Assembly: GCA_963575745.1 (NCBI GenBank)
Contig: CAUYUJ010018477.1
Location: forward strand, 161,629-199,128
Length of the DNA: 37,500 nucleotides
Direction: 5' to 3'
Source of the DNA: Prorocentrum cordatum
Taxonomy: Eukaryota; Sar; Dinophyceae; Prorocentrales; Prorocentraceae
Shown here: piece by piece, positions 28,831 to 37,500 of the stretch
How the letters are laid out: every line of letters starts with the position of its first letter
How positions within the stretch are numbered: position 1 is the stretch's first letter
Program-made: the position numbers and the translations under genes
The notes under the pieces: generated by a model
The model's database searches: none
Told to the model about the DNA's origin: nothing
What the model saw: only the letters and a program-made list of their open reading frames with translations

Positions 28831-29495
28831 CCCTCAGGACCCGCTCCCCCATAGCAACTTCAGCGGGGCGCCAGATTGAGCGGACCTCGCCGGACCGGGA
28901 CGGTCCTCAACCAAGGGCATGCAGGGCAACTATGCCGCGCGTGCAGGCGCGCCGCCCGTGTGTCAGCAGGCTCGCCCGAAAAAAACAAAAAAACAAAAAA
29001 ACGAGCGGACGGAGCTGCAGCCGAGCGTAACTCGGGTGCGCCACCTTGCCGGCAGCACGCCGAGGCGCGTGGGGCACGCCTGCGAGCGCTGCCAGGCAGA
29101 CTTCCGGTCGTTTTCCCAGGGCATCCATCGGGGAACCCCAGGCGTCCCTTTGAGGAGAATGCTGGGTGGTCTTCGTGAGAACGACTACGGGGGCTGTTAA
29201 GCCCGTGTACGGAACCAATTGCCAGGTTGGCCCAGATTGAGCCCGAGATTAGCCCAGACTAAACCGACGCGAACGGCATGCAGCAGAGAACGGAATTATG
29301 CAAGAGCAGGCCGGCCTTCGGCGACGGACGCGATTAGCAACGCCGAGGTCAAATGTGACCTCCAAGAGTGGGCTCCTCGTGCCCACTGCTGGGCGAGTAC
29401 TGGCGGCCTCGCAAAGGGGGACTGGGGCGTCCACCCCCCCATCGGGGACCTTCCAGGCGGCATCCTCAGCCTCGGGACTCAAGACTCGGCGCTCC
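28831..29495. other. No recognised feature
   Basis: GC-rich with an A-rich aaaaacaaaaaaacaaaaaa stretch near 28980; no gene evidence. Confidence 0.4.
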
Positions 29496-29499
29496 TGAC

Positions 29500-29652
29500 G
29501 AGGGAGGAGGAGGGAGGAGGAGGGAGGAGGAGGGAGGGAGGAGGGAGGAGGAGAAGGGAGGAGGGAGGAGGGAGGAGGGAGAAGGGGGAGGAAAAGGAGG
29601 AGGAGGAGGAGGAAAAGGAGGAGGAGGAGGAGGAGGAGGAGGAGGAGGAGGG
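29500..29652. repeat. GGA microsatellite
   Basis: aggaggagggaggagg pattern passing to a pure gga run. Confidence 0.92.
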
Positions 29653-29687
29653 GACGGAGCAGGCGCCCCTGACGACAGATAGCTCCA

Positions 29688-29833
29688 CCGCTCCAGAAAA
29701 ATACTCCCCAAATACAAAAAAAATAATTCAAAAATAGTCTGGGGACTATTTTTCGAGTATTTTTTGACCTTCTTGGCATATTTGGGGGGTATTTTAAATT
29801 TTTCGCCGAAAATCCCCCTGTAGGGAGACGCCA
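29688..29833. mobile_element. TTAAGTCGGGC TIR element family A, copy 3 (left end lost)
   Basis: The right end (tttcgccgaaaatccccctg tagggagac) matches copies 1 and 4 and the interior aaaatagtctggggactatt is palindromic. The left terminal ttaagtcgggc is missing and replaced by ctccaccgctccag, and the terminal gcccgacttaa on the right is also lost. Confidence 0.6.
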
Positions 29834-30019
29834 AGACGGCCCCAGGATGACCCCGCAGAGGGATCTTCAAGAGGCCCTCGGGAGGCAGCGCCATGGAACA
29901 ACGGTGGAACGACACCCAATGTGTCTCCATGTCCACGGGCCCTGGCACTCCGAAGCAAAGAGGCTTCAAAGCCTAACCTTCCTTATCCGCCTCCTCACCC
30001 TGACTGATAACATGTTGGA

Positions 30020-30110
30020 GGGCGGCTCAGAATGGGAGAACACCGGGCTGGAATCGGCAATACATCGCCGATGTGTCGTCGCTAGGCCCCCAATCTCAAA
30101 TCCGCTCCCT
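30020..30110. repeat. Degenerate fragment of family C
   Basis: aatcggcaatacatcgccga and tgtgtcgtcgctaggccccc resemble the core and arm of the ATCGGCGATGC element; no intact arms. Confidence 0.4.
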
Positions 30111-30394
30111 CGCGGACGAGAAAAAAACGATCGTGCCCCTGCCGGCGATGCTGCATGGGCGACTGCGGATCGATGCATGCAACCCGGAGCCTATCCCCTC
30201 CTACGGTTGCCTTGATGCCCCCCCTCGCTGTACCCGTCCCCGGCCCAGGGAGGTTTCGAAAGCATCGACCGCGGTCCAGTGGGGGGCGGGGGGGGCGGCC
30301 TCCTACTAGCCGAGCCCCCACGGCAAGGCTGGTGCGGCCGCCCGCGAGGGTGCGCCGAGGGGTCGTCGTATATCAAGGCGGGCAAGGCGCCCAA

Positions 30395-31085
30395 GGTGAC
30401 CAATGGGACCGTGGCGACCATGGCGGCAATGACGAACACAGCGACCACGGGGATCAGGGAAACCATGGCGACCAAGGCGGCCATGGCGACCATGGAGACC
30501 CAGGCGATCATGGCGTCCAAAGCGGAGGAAGGCGACCAAGACGACCAAGACAACCAGTGCGACCAAGGAGACCAAGCCGACCATGGCGTCCAAGGCAAAC
30601 ATGGTGTCAAAGGCGACCATGGCGAGCAAGGCGACCCTGGGGACCAGGGCGACCATGGCAACCATGGCGACCAATGCGACCCTGGCGAACCTGGCGACCA
30701 AGCCGGCCCAGGGCGACCCTGGCGACCAAAGCGCCTATGGCGACCACGGCCTTCCAAGGCGACCAAGGCCAGCATGGCCTTCAAGGGCTGCCCTGGCGAC
30801 CAAGGCGACCATGGTGACCAAGACAACCATGGCGACCAAGGCGACTGTTGCGACAATGGCGAGCATGGCGTTCAAGGTCACGACGAAGAATGGCGACAAT
30901 TGCGACCAAGGCACCCATGGCAATAATGGAGATCAAGGCGACCATGGCGAACTCGACAAAGGCGACCATGGCCACCATGGCGAACAAGGCGACCATGGCG
31001 ACCTAGGCGAGCATGGCAATAAAGGCGACCACGGCGACCATGGCCAAGCGGCCAAGGCGACCAAAGCGACCATGGCGACCCAGAC
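30395..31085 (+). repeat. 9-mer array GGCGACCAT/GGCGACCAA, part 1
   Basis: About 75 units of ggcgacca(t/a) with point changes, in perfect 9-base register over long stretches. The three plus frames read as G-D-H/G-D-Q (collagen-like), A-T-M/A-T-K and R-P-W/R-P-R; the minus strand reads MVALVA-like. All are open over hundreds of bases, which is a property of the unit and not evidence for a gene. Confidence 0.93.
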
Positions 31086-32195
31086 TAAGCTTAACACCCG
31101 AACCATCAGCATCAGCCGGGAAACGCCGAAACCCTCACACCACAAGCCTACCGCACGAATCCTAACACACTGGCCCTAACACTCCAACTCAAAAACAACA
31201 TAAACCTGAAACCCTAACCCTACCGCCCTAAACCGAACGCCCTCTCCCGAACCCTACCGCCCTAACCCAAACACCCCAACCCGACCCCTGACCAGCCCTT
31301 ACACCGTACTCCGAACCCCGCGGCCCTAACCCAAACCCTGCGACACTAAGTGTAACACCTGACACTCTCAGAAATACCCTAACACCGTACGCTCAACCCC
31401 CGTACCACTCGAACACCGTGACCCCAACACCAGAACCCTAATAGCCTAACACCCGAACCCTAACACCCTAACACTACCACACTAAGTGTAACGCCCCAAC
31501 CTTCCACCCCTGACCCGAACGCACCTGCCCCCCAACAACCAAACCCTAGCATCCGAACCCTAACATCCCGAAAACAACCTACCGCCTGAACCCTAATCTG
31601 AACCTTCTCACTCTAACGTCAACACCATGATCGTGAAAACACAAACCCTAACACTCTAACTCTAACACCCTGAGCCGAACACGCTGAGCCTAACACCCTA
31701 ACCTCAATTACAACACCCTCAACACCTCAACCCTAACGCCCTAACCCGAACACCCGAATCCTAACCTGACCACCCTTACCCGAACCCCGACACCCTGCGT
31801 CAACACCTGATACCCTAATCCTGACCCGACGCCGCACGCCCAAACAAAAAGACACTACTCCTAACACCCTGCCTCTACCTAACCCTAACAACTTGTCCCA
31901 CACACTGCCGCCTCAACCCGAATCCTACCACCCTCAGTGTAACACCCTAGCTCAAACACCACTGCTCTGACATCCAAAGTCCAACCCTAACACCCTAAGC
32001 CTAACACCCTAACCCTGAAATCCTAAACCTAAAAGAGGAAGTCTGGCACACTAACCCTAAGACTCCAACCCTAACGCAGTAAGTCTAGCACCCTAACCTT
32101 AAAGACTACCCGCAAACAACGACACCATAGCTCCATAACCTTACCACCCTAAACCTGACCCGACCACCTGGACCCTAACAGCCTAACCCTGAGGT
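31086..32195 (+). repeat. Degenerate telomere-like CCCTAAC sequence (1.1 kb)
   Basis: Dozens of ccctaac, aacaccctaa and gaaccctaac words, with irregular spacing and many mutated copies (cccgaac, ccctgac, aagtgtaac). The C-rich strand is the plus strand. No open frame of any length occurs here, in contrast to both flanks. Interpreted as decayed interstitial telomeric or subtelomeric repeat. Confidence 0.8.
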
Positions 32196-32400
32196 AACAC
32201 CATAACTGGCGCAACGAGAGAAGAGGCGGTCCCCCCAGCGAACCGACCGTCCCAGGCGCAAAGGGGGAAGGGGAGAGGAATGGGGGGGAGTTCGAAACCA
32301 CCACCTCCCCCTGTCGACGAAGAGAGGAGGAGAGGGGGCGAGGGGGGGAAACACATCCTGTTCAGTAGGAAGGGTATCCACTGGCGCTCTTCCACAATCC
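32196..32400. other. No recognised feature
   Basis: A short purine-rich stretch (ggggggag, agagaggaggagagg); nothing else. Confidence 0.4.
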
Positions 32401-32439
32401 GACAACTATCATAACCATCACCATCACCATCACGATCAC

Positions 32440-32492
<53 letters not shown>
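32401..32492. repeat. ATC/CAT microsatellite
   Basis: About 25 near-pure atc units after ccatcaccatcac. Confidence 0.93.
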
Positions 32493-32493
<1 letters not shown>

Positions 32494-32790
32494 CCACATC
32501 ATCGTCCTCACTATCCTCGTAGTCCTCATTGACTTTGTCGCGGCCCTTTCAAGCCTTACGACATGAGGTGTCACACGTGGCAGCCTCGCGTGCCGCCGCG
32601 AACAATCCCACCCAGCACGCTGGCCCGGCACGGAAGTCTCATCCTCCGAGCTCCTCATCAATTCCTCCTCCCTCTCCCTCTCGACGTCTTCCTCCTCCTG
32701 CTCTCCTCCTGCTCTCCTCCTCCTCCTTACATCCCTGCTCGTCCTTCTGCTCCTTCACCGTGCCGCTCGTTACGATACGTGCAACCGGGG
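32493..32790. other. No recognised feature apart from CTC-rich patches
   Basis: cctcctgctctcctcctgct runs near 32690-32730; no gene evidence. Confidence 0.4.
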
Positions 32791-32794
32791 TGAT

Positions 32795-34430
32795 GGAGGC
32801 CATCGGAGCCGTCGAGACGATACAGCTGGCCGAAGCGACAGAGGCGGCACGGGCGACCCAGGCGACCAGGCCGACCGAGCCGACCGAGCCGAGGCGACCG
32901 AAGCAGATCGGAAGTCCGAGGCGGCCTACTCGACCGGGGGGGTCGAGACCGGAAGGGCATACGAAGGTATCGGGCGAACGAGGTGGGCAAGGCGTCGGAG
33001 GGGGAGGCGGAGGAGGAGGAGGAGGAGGAGGAGGAGGAGGAGGAGGTGGGCAAGGCGTCCGAGGCCGGCGAGGCGATGGCGGCGAGCATAGCGATCAAGG
33101 CGACGGGAGATACCGAGGCGACCGAGGCGACCCAGACGAGAGCAGCGACCGGAGGCAACCGAGGCGTCCGACATAACAGAGGCAGCGCCCGAGGCGACCG
33201 AGGCGACCGAGGGAACCAAGGAGACCAAGGCGACCATGGCCAAGGCGACCGAGGCGAACAGGGCGATCATGGCGACCATGGCAACCATGGCAACCAAGGC
33301 GACAGTGGCCGCCATGGCGACTATGGCGGCCGTGGCGACAAAGGCGATCAAGTCGACCAAGGCTGCCACGGCGATCAAGGCGCCCATGGCAACAATGGAG
33401 ACCAAGGCGACAACCACGGCAAGCCAGGCGAACGGAAGACGACGATGACGACAGAGGCGACCACGGCGACCAAGGTGACCGTGGCGGCCATGGCGACCAA
33501 GCCGATCATGGCGACTATGGAAGCCAAGGCGAGCAGCGCAACCAAGGCGACTATGGCGACAAAGGCGACAAAGGCGACCATGGCGACCAAGGCGAGCATG
33601 GCAGCCAAGGCGACCACTGCGAGAATGCAGTCTAAGGCGGCCATGGCGACCAAGGCGGGGCGGCAAAGGCGACCAAGGCAGCCAAGGCGACCAGAGCGAC
33701 CATGGCGACCATGGCGACCATGGTGGCCAAGCCGCCCAAGGCGACCACGGCGAGACCTTGGCGACCAAGGCGACCTTAGCGACCATGGTGACCATGGCAC
33801 CCCTGGCGACCACGGCGACAAAGGCGACCATGGCGACCAAGACGACAAGGGAGGTCATGGCGACCCAGGCGACTAAAGCGACGAAGGCGACCATGGCGAC
33901 CAAGGCGAACGAGAGGCGGTCAAATCGACCAAAACGCCCAAGACGACCGAGGCGACGACGGCAACCAAGGCGACCAAAGAAACTATGCCGACGTAAGCGA
34001 ACATGACGACAGAGGCGACCATGGCGACCATGGCGATTATGGCGACTAGAGCGACCATGGCGACCAGGGCGACCAAGGCGACCAGGGCGACCAAGGCGAC
34101 CATGGCGACCATGGCGGCCATGGCGACGGCCATGGCAACAGAGACGACCGAGGCAATCAAGGCGACCAAGGCGACCAAAGCGAGCAGGGCGACCAAGGCG
34201 ACGAAAGCGACCATGGCGACCGTGACGACCAAGGCGACAATGGCGACCAAGGCGACCATGGCGACAAAGGCGATCATGGCGAACAGGGCGACCAAGGCGA
34301 CCAACCAACGCGACCATAACGACCATGGAGACCAAGGCGACCATGGCGAGAATGGCGACCTTTGCGAAGGCGACCAAGGCGACCATGGCGACGACCATGG
34401 TGACCAAGGCGACCATGGTCCTCCTAGATA
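32795..34430 (+). repeat. 9-mer array GGCGACCAT/GGCGACCAA, part 2
   Basis: About 180 units of the same 9-mer as 30395-31085, often ggcgaccaaggcgaccatgg, with gaggcgacc variants at the left end. Many units create ccatgg palindromes. A 576-residue minus frame and several plus frames stay open over it. Confidence 0.93.
32983..33065. repeat. GGA microsatellite between two 18-bp direct repeats
   Basis: gtgggcaaggcgtcggag at 32983 and gtgggcaaggcgtccgag at 33047 bracket a pure gga run of about 45 bases. Confidence 0.88.
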
Positions 34431-34435
34431 CTGGA

Positions 34436-34551
34436 TCCTCGTCGGCGTCGTGGCCGCCGCCGCCTTCATCGTCAGAGCCGTCCGTCGCCGCCCCCGTCGT
34501 CGTCGTCGTCTTCGGTGGTGTCGTCGTCTTCGTCGCCGCCGCCGCCGCCGA

Positions 34552-34596
<45 letters not shown>

Positions 34597-34670
34597 CGTC
34601 GACCTCCTCCTCCTCCTCCGCCTCCTCCTCCTCCTCCTCCTCCTGGTCCTCCTCATGGTCCTCCTCTTCC
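34436..34670. repeat. Compound GTC/GCC then CTC microsatellite
   Basis: cgtcgtcgtc and cgccgccgcc blocks pass into cctcctcctc, immediately after the 9-mer array. Confidence 0.92.
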
Positions 34671-35499
34671 CCCACCGCAGTTGCTGCCCCTACTGCTGGT
34701 CCTACCGCCCCTGATGCTGCTCACCCTCTTTTCCTCGTCCTGCTCCTATTGCTCCTAGGCCTCACCCCTGTCAACCTCCGAGGAAAGGCAAGAATGTCGG
34801 TGGCTGCTGGAAGAGGGGCTGCCAGCCCCGCTACACCACGGGCAACCCGATCTGCCAAACCACTCTCCTCTTCCAGCTGCCCATTCTGCGACCCTCCTTC
34901 CCTCCTCGTCTCCTTGGCCACTGGTGAGGCTTCGGGCTGCGCAGAGACAGCCCCCCCAGGTAGCCATCGCTGGCCTCCGCAACCCCCGAGCAGCCTGGGA
35001 CGGACTCAACACCCCGGCGGCCCCGATGGGGCGCTTCTCGTTCCGCGGGTTGGGGCACCAGGACAGCACCAGAGGAGGCCAGCACACGAGGCCAGCTCCG
35101 AGTGTCACCCACCCCCCCACGCGCAGACCGACTTGCCGACCCCGCCACCCCTTCCCTTCTGTTGCTGTGGACCCGTCTGTGTGGACAAGCTTCAATGCGA
35201 CCACCTGTGCCATCAAAGGCGCACCAGCGAGCCGCTATTTGGACACCGGTGCGGCAGGGGAGAAGACAAAACACCGCAGCGGCTCGCCCCCAAAGGACGG
35301 GAATCCGCTGCCGACAACCGCGAAGCGGCGACCGCGCGCAGCCCCGTGCCATGGAGATGGCTCTCATGCTGGTGAGGCTCGCCAACTGCTGCAGCACATG
35401 CGACAGCTGCGGCCCGTGCGGCCCCCGGAGGCCTCGACCCCTTCCCCAGGATCGGTTGTTCATCCTGACTCGCTGTTTGCAGTCCCAGAGCACGTTAGT
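34671..35499. other. No recognised feature
   Basis: Several open frames up to 286 residues without recognisable motifs. A short 'ccccaggatcggttgttcat' word near 35440 resembles family I. Confidence 0.4.
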
Positions 35500-35693
35500 G
35501 TTAAGTCGGGCCTGTCCCCCTTCAGGGAGATTTTCGACGAAAAATAATACCCCAAACATGCACCAAAAAGGTGAAAAAATACTCCAAAAATAGTCCCCAT
35601 ATTATTTTTGGATTTTGTTTTGAATAGTTTTGGGTTTAATGATATTTTTGTTCGTCGAATATCCCCCCTGTAGGGGGACAGGCCCGACATAAC
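35500..35693. mobile_element. TTAAGTCGGGC TIR element family A, copy 4
   Basis: Left ttaagtcgggcctgtccccc; right complement ttatgtcgggcctgtccccc. Interior aaaatagtcccc and ggactattttt-like halves. The 8-base flanks cgttagtg and cgctggtg match at six positions. It lies in the intron that starts at the helicase DEVH exon. Confidence 0.82.
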
Positions 35694-35817
35694 GCTGGTG
35701 CCCCCCTGCAGGCCGAAAAAAATGCCGAACACCTAACGTCGTGTTGTCTCACGACTCGAGGGGTCTGGGTCCTCCGTGCTGCTTCTGCTGCCTGCTGCTC
35801 CTCCAATCCCACCCCTC

Positions 35818-35964
35818 CGTGTCGAGGTCGCGCTCGTGCACCTCGTCGATGATGAGGTGGCTCACTCCGCGGAGCCCTCTCGACGCCATTCGCCGCAGCA
35901 ACATGCCCGTCGTCATGAAGCAGACCGAGGCGTAGCCGCGAGGTGGCTGGTTGTTGAACCTGAC
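35818..35964 (-). CDS. DExH-box RNA helicase, exon with motif II (DEVH)
   Basis: The minus strand encodes [40 protein letters not shown], then EVHERDLDT. The DEVH box is the Walker B/motif II of DExH RNA helicases, and 'TTG.LLR' with 'VSH(L/I)I(I/V)DE(V/I)HER' is typical of the DHX9/DHX36 group. The 5' edge may be the AG|GTTCAAC acceptor at 35959/35960. The 3' edge is ACG|GAGGGG, a GA donor; no GT is available at the position homology demands. The preceding motifs I and Ia are not seen between here and 37.5 kb, so upstream exons lie further away or beyond the window. A TTAAGTCGGGC TIR element begins 122 bases downstream in gene sense. Confidence 0.78.
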
Positions 35965-36522
35965 CAGCGCCCGCTTGACGCGAGGAGAAAGCTGGGACGA
36001 GGCAACAAGCCATGACAGGTGGGGGTGAGGCACCCATATGATGCAGAGGACGAGGAACCAACGATTGTCAAAGGTGCAATGCGCGCGGCAGGGATGACAG
36101 GGGCAAGATGCAACCACAGAGGGGCGCTGCCTTCTAGAGCCGCACGTGCACGGCACGCTCCGAATGCGAAAGCGGTGGTTGGCTGGGTACGCAGGCTGAG
36201 CAGTCACATCACCGATTGAGGAAAAAACGCTACACTCTCGGCCGGGCTTAGGCTTCCACCTACTGCCAGTGAGTGATCAAGAAACCGCCATACACTGCAG
36301 ACTCTGCACATGCTCTGCTGGAAAACGCAACAAAGACCCGACGCGGGGGCTGACGTCCGGCACGAACAGAGGAGGCTACCCTGGACCCGTCCACCAATCG
36401 AGGCATGGGTGAGGATACCGCCGCAACGTGGGGGTCGTTTCTGCGAGCTGGTCCGCGAGAAAGGCGGGCGCCGACGAGGCCGAAAGAGGAGGTATGCAAC
36501 AAGAGCGACCACTTAAGCATGA
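35965..36522. other. Upstream flank of the helicase DEVH exon; no gene recognised
   Basis: I looked for helicase motifs I (GKT) and Ia on the minus strand here and did not find them. Confidence 0.4.
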
Positions 36523-36687
36523 ACTTAGGCCGGGCACGTCCTCCTGCAGGCGGCTTTGGGAAGAAACGTTAGCAGTAGCCCAACATATACTCAAGCATAA
36601 ACACACATGGTCACGAGATCGTCCCCAGCTCTTTGGGCTTGCCAATGTTTGAATACTCCTCCTGTGCAGGGACATGCCCGACCTAAG
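36523..36687. mobile_element. TTAAGTCGGGC TIR element family A, copy 5
   Basis: Left cttaggccgggcacgtcctc; right complement cttaggtcgggcatgtccct. Same 160-bp subfamily as 23337-23496. Confidence 0.75.
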
Positions 36688-36697
36688 CAGACGCTCC

Positions 36698-36815
36698 GAT
36701 GCCCGCGATGACTTCCTGGATCGGCGCCGGCTCCCCTTGCTGGCGCGCGGTGCGCGCCCAGGGGCGGCGCCAGAGGCGCCGCGCCCGGGCGCCGAGCGCC
36801 GACCCAAGCAAGTTA
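36698..36815. mobile_element. GC-rich foldback element family B, copy 4
   Basis: tcctggatcggcgccggctc on the left and complement ttgggtcggcgctcggcgcc on the right; core ctggcgcgcggtgcgcg then ggcggcgccagaggcgccg. It is about 10 bases from family A copy 5. Confidence 0.7.
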
Positions 36816-37364
36816 CGTTCATGCAACTGTCTTGACTACCGACCAGACCACCCCACTGCAGTTTTCTTGACTATCTGCAGTTTTCTTGACTAAACCCGAA
36901 GGCACGGGCTTCACATGGTTTTTTTGTTCCATGTTCCCCGACCCCCCCCCCTGGGAATGGGAGGCACATTGGGGCATTCGGGTCAGGTTGGGGTGGCTTG
37001 GTGGGTGGTGGTTTCTCCAGGTGTAGGACCGGTGAAGATTTAGAACGAGAAGAATGCAGGACGAGGACGAGGAGGACACGGATGAGGGTGGAGCAGAAGC
37101 GGCGGCAAGCGAACACGTAGGTAAAACTCAACGCTCTCAACGCCACTGAGCCCCGAGCCGGACAGCGTAACCGACGCTGTTGCCGATGGCCTCGCGGAAG
37201 GATGACCGCGGAGAGACGCACATCTAAACAGACGACGACAAGAAAGACAAGTTTTAGGGAGTAAGGAGACGCATGACGTCGATACAACGAAGATATTAGA
37301 AGAGGGGGAAGCTACATTCATGTTCTCGTCCTGTCTCCTCTGTTTCTGGATCTCATCGCCTTGC
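36816..37364. other. No recognised feature
   Basis: A duplicated 'gcagttttcttgacta' (36857 and 36877) is the only small repeat seen. Confidence 0.5.
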
Positions 37365-37500
37365 CTCCCCATCGTGCCCCTCTCATACTTTCCCTCCTCC
37401 TCCGCCTCTCATCTCCTCCTATTCTCCTCCAACCTCTGCTTCTTTTCATTCTCTCCCTCCCGAGGATGAAGACCAGGAGGAGAGGGGAGAAGGAGGAGAG
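37365..37500. repeat. CTCC-rich tract running into the window end
   Basis: Pyrimidine-rich cctcct sequence, switching to purine-rich gaggagag in the last 40 bases. Confidence 0.6.

Noticed and set aside
28984-29004. A-rich run as a poly(A) tail of a retrotransposed element
   Set aside because: Interrupted by C, with no upstream retroelement sequence and no target duplication seen.
30279-31179. Collagen-like GDQGDH protein on the plus strand
   Set aside because: Same 9-mer array; triplet periodicity comes from the DNA unit. No signal peptide or non-repetitive domain is attached.
31086-32195. A true chromosome end
   Set aside because: The repeats are degenerate and lie inside the contig with the same 9-mer array on both sides.
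32926-34656. 576-residue hydrophobic 'membrane protein' on the minus strand
   Set aside because: A direct translation of the 9-mer satellite; the other frames are equally open.
1-37500. tRNA, rRNA, spliced-leader or snRNA genes
   Set aside because: No recognisable cloverleaf, rRNA core sequence or spliced-leader sequence was seen by eye; a covariance-model scan would be needed to exclude divergent ones.

Overview
Organism. This is nuclear DNA of a GC-rich eukaryote with a large, very repeat-rich genome. There is no bacterial gene organisation. The only recognisable coding sequence is a handful of short, conserved exons on the minus strand, separated by 0.3 to 16 kb of non-coding repeats. Several exon junctions are best explained by non-GT (GA-AG) introns with AG|G-like acceptors. 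The introns are full of small terminal-inverted-repeat (TIR) elements, and the two recognisable genes lie on the same strand. That combination resembles dinoflagellates, especially GC-rich free-living ones or Amoebophrya-like forms, where non-canonical introns and 'introner' elements are established. The taxon is my inference and is not proven by the sequence. Genes. (1) Four exon fragments of a DExH-box RNA helicase of the DHX9/DHX36/DHX57 group run in correct motif order down the minus strand: motif II near 35.9 kb, motif III near 27.9 kb, the post-III segment near 20.2 kb and the 'FLPGW' motif IV region near 3.7 kb. (2) An almost complete APC-superfamily amino-acid/polyamine permease, about 520 residues in four exons, lies on the same strand at 14018-8260. 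It therefore sits between the third and fourth helicase fragments: a nested gene inside a 16-kb intron, two tandem helicases, or an assembly join. Layout. 1-8.2 kb: dispersed TIR elements, microsatellites and the last helicase fragment. 8.2-14.1 kb: the permease, with introns made of TIR elements and degenerate CAAGATGGCCCC-type arrays. 14.1-18.6 kb: an ATCGGCGATGC element, a TIR element with an internal AACGG array, a 90-bp minisatellite (10 copies) and a long GGA tract. 18.6-19.9 kb: about 1.3 kb of degenerate ATC/CAT trinucleotide repeat abutting a helicase fragment. 20-30 kb: dispersed elements and another helicase exon. 30.4-34.4 kb: two long arrays of a 9-base unit (GGCGACCAT/GGCGACCAA) either side of about 1.1 kb of degenerate telomere-like CCCTAAC sequence. 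34.4-37.5 kb: microsatellite, two TTAAGTCGGGC elements, a foldback element and the motif II helicase exon. Main result. At least seven families of short TIR or foldback elements are recognisable by eye, and several sit at exon edges. The clearest case is an ATCGGCGATGC element at 9112-9279, inside the permease coding sequence between two copies of the same coding segment. Removing exactly 267 bases restores the reading frame, which looks like an intron made by a transposable element with an unusually long target duplication. A second TIR element (5087-5254) also has a 26-28 bp flanking duplication. Most long open frames in the window are low-complexity shadows of repeats and are not annotated as genes.
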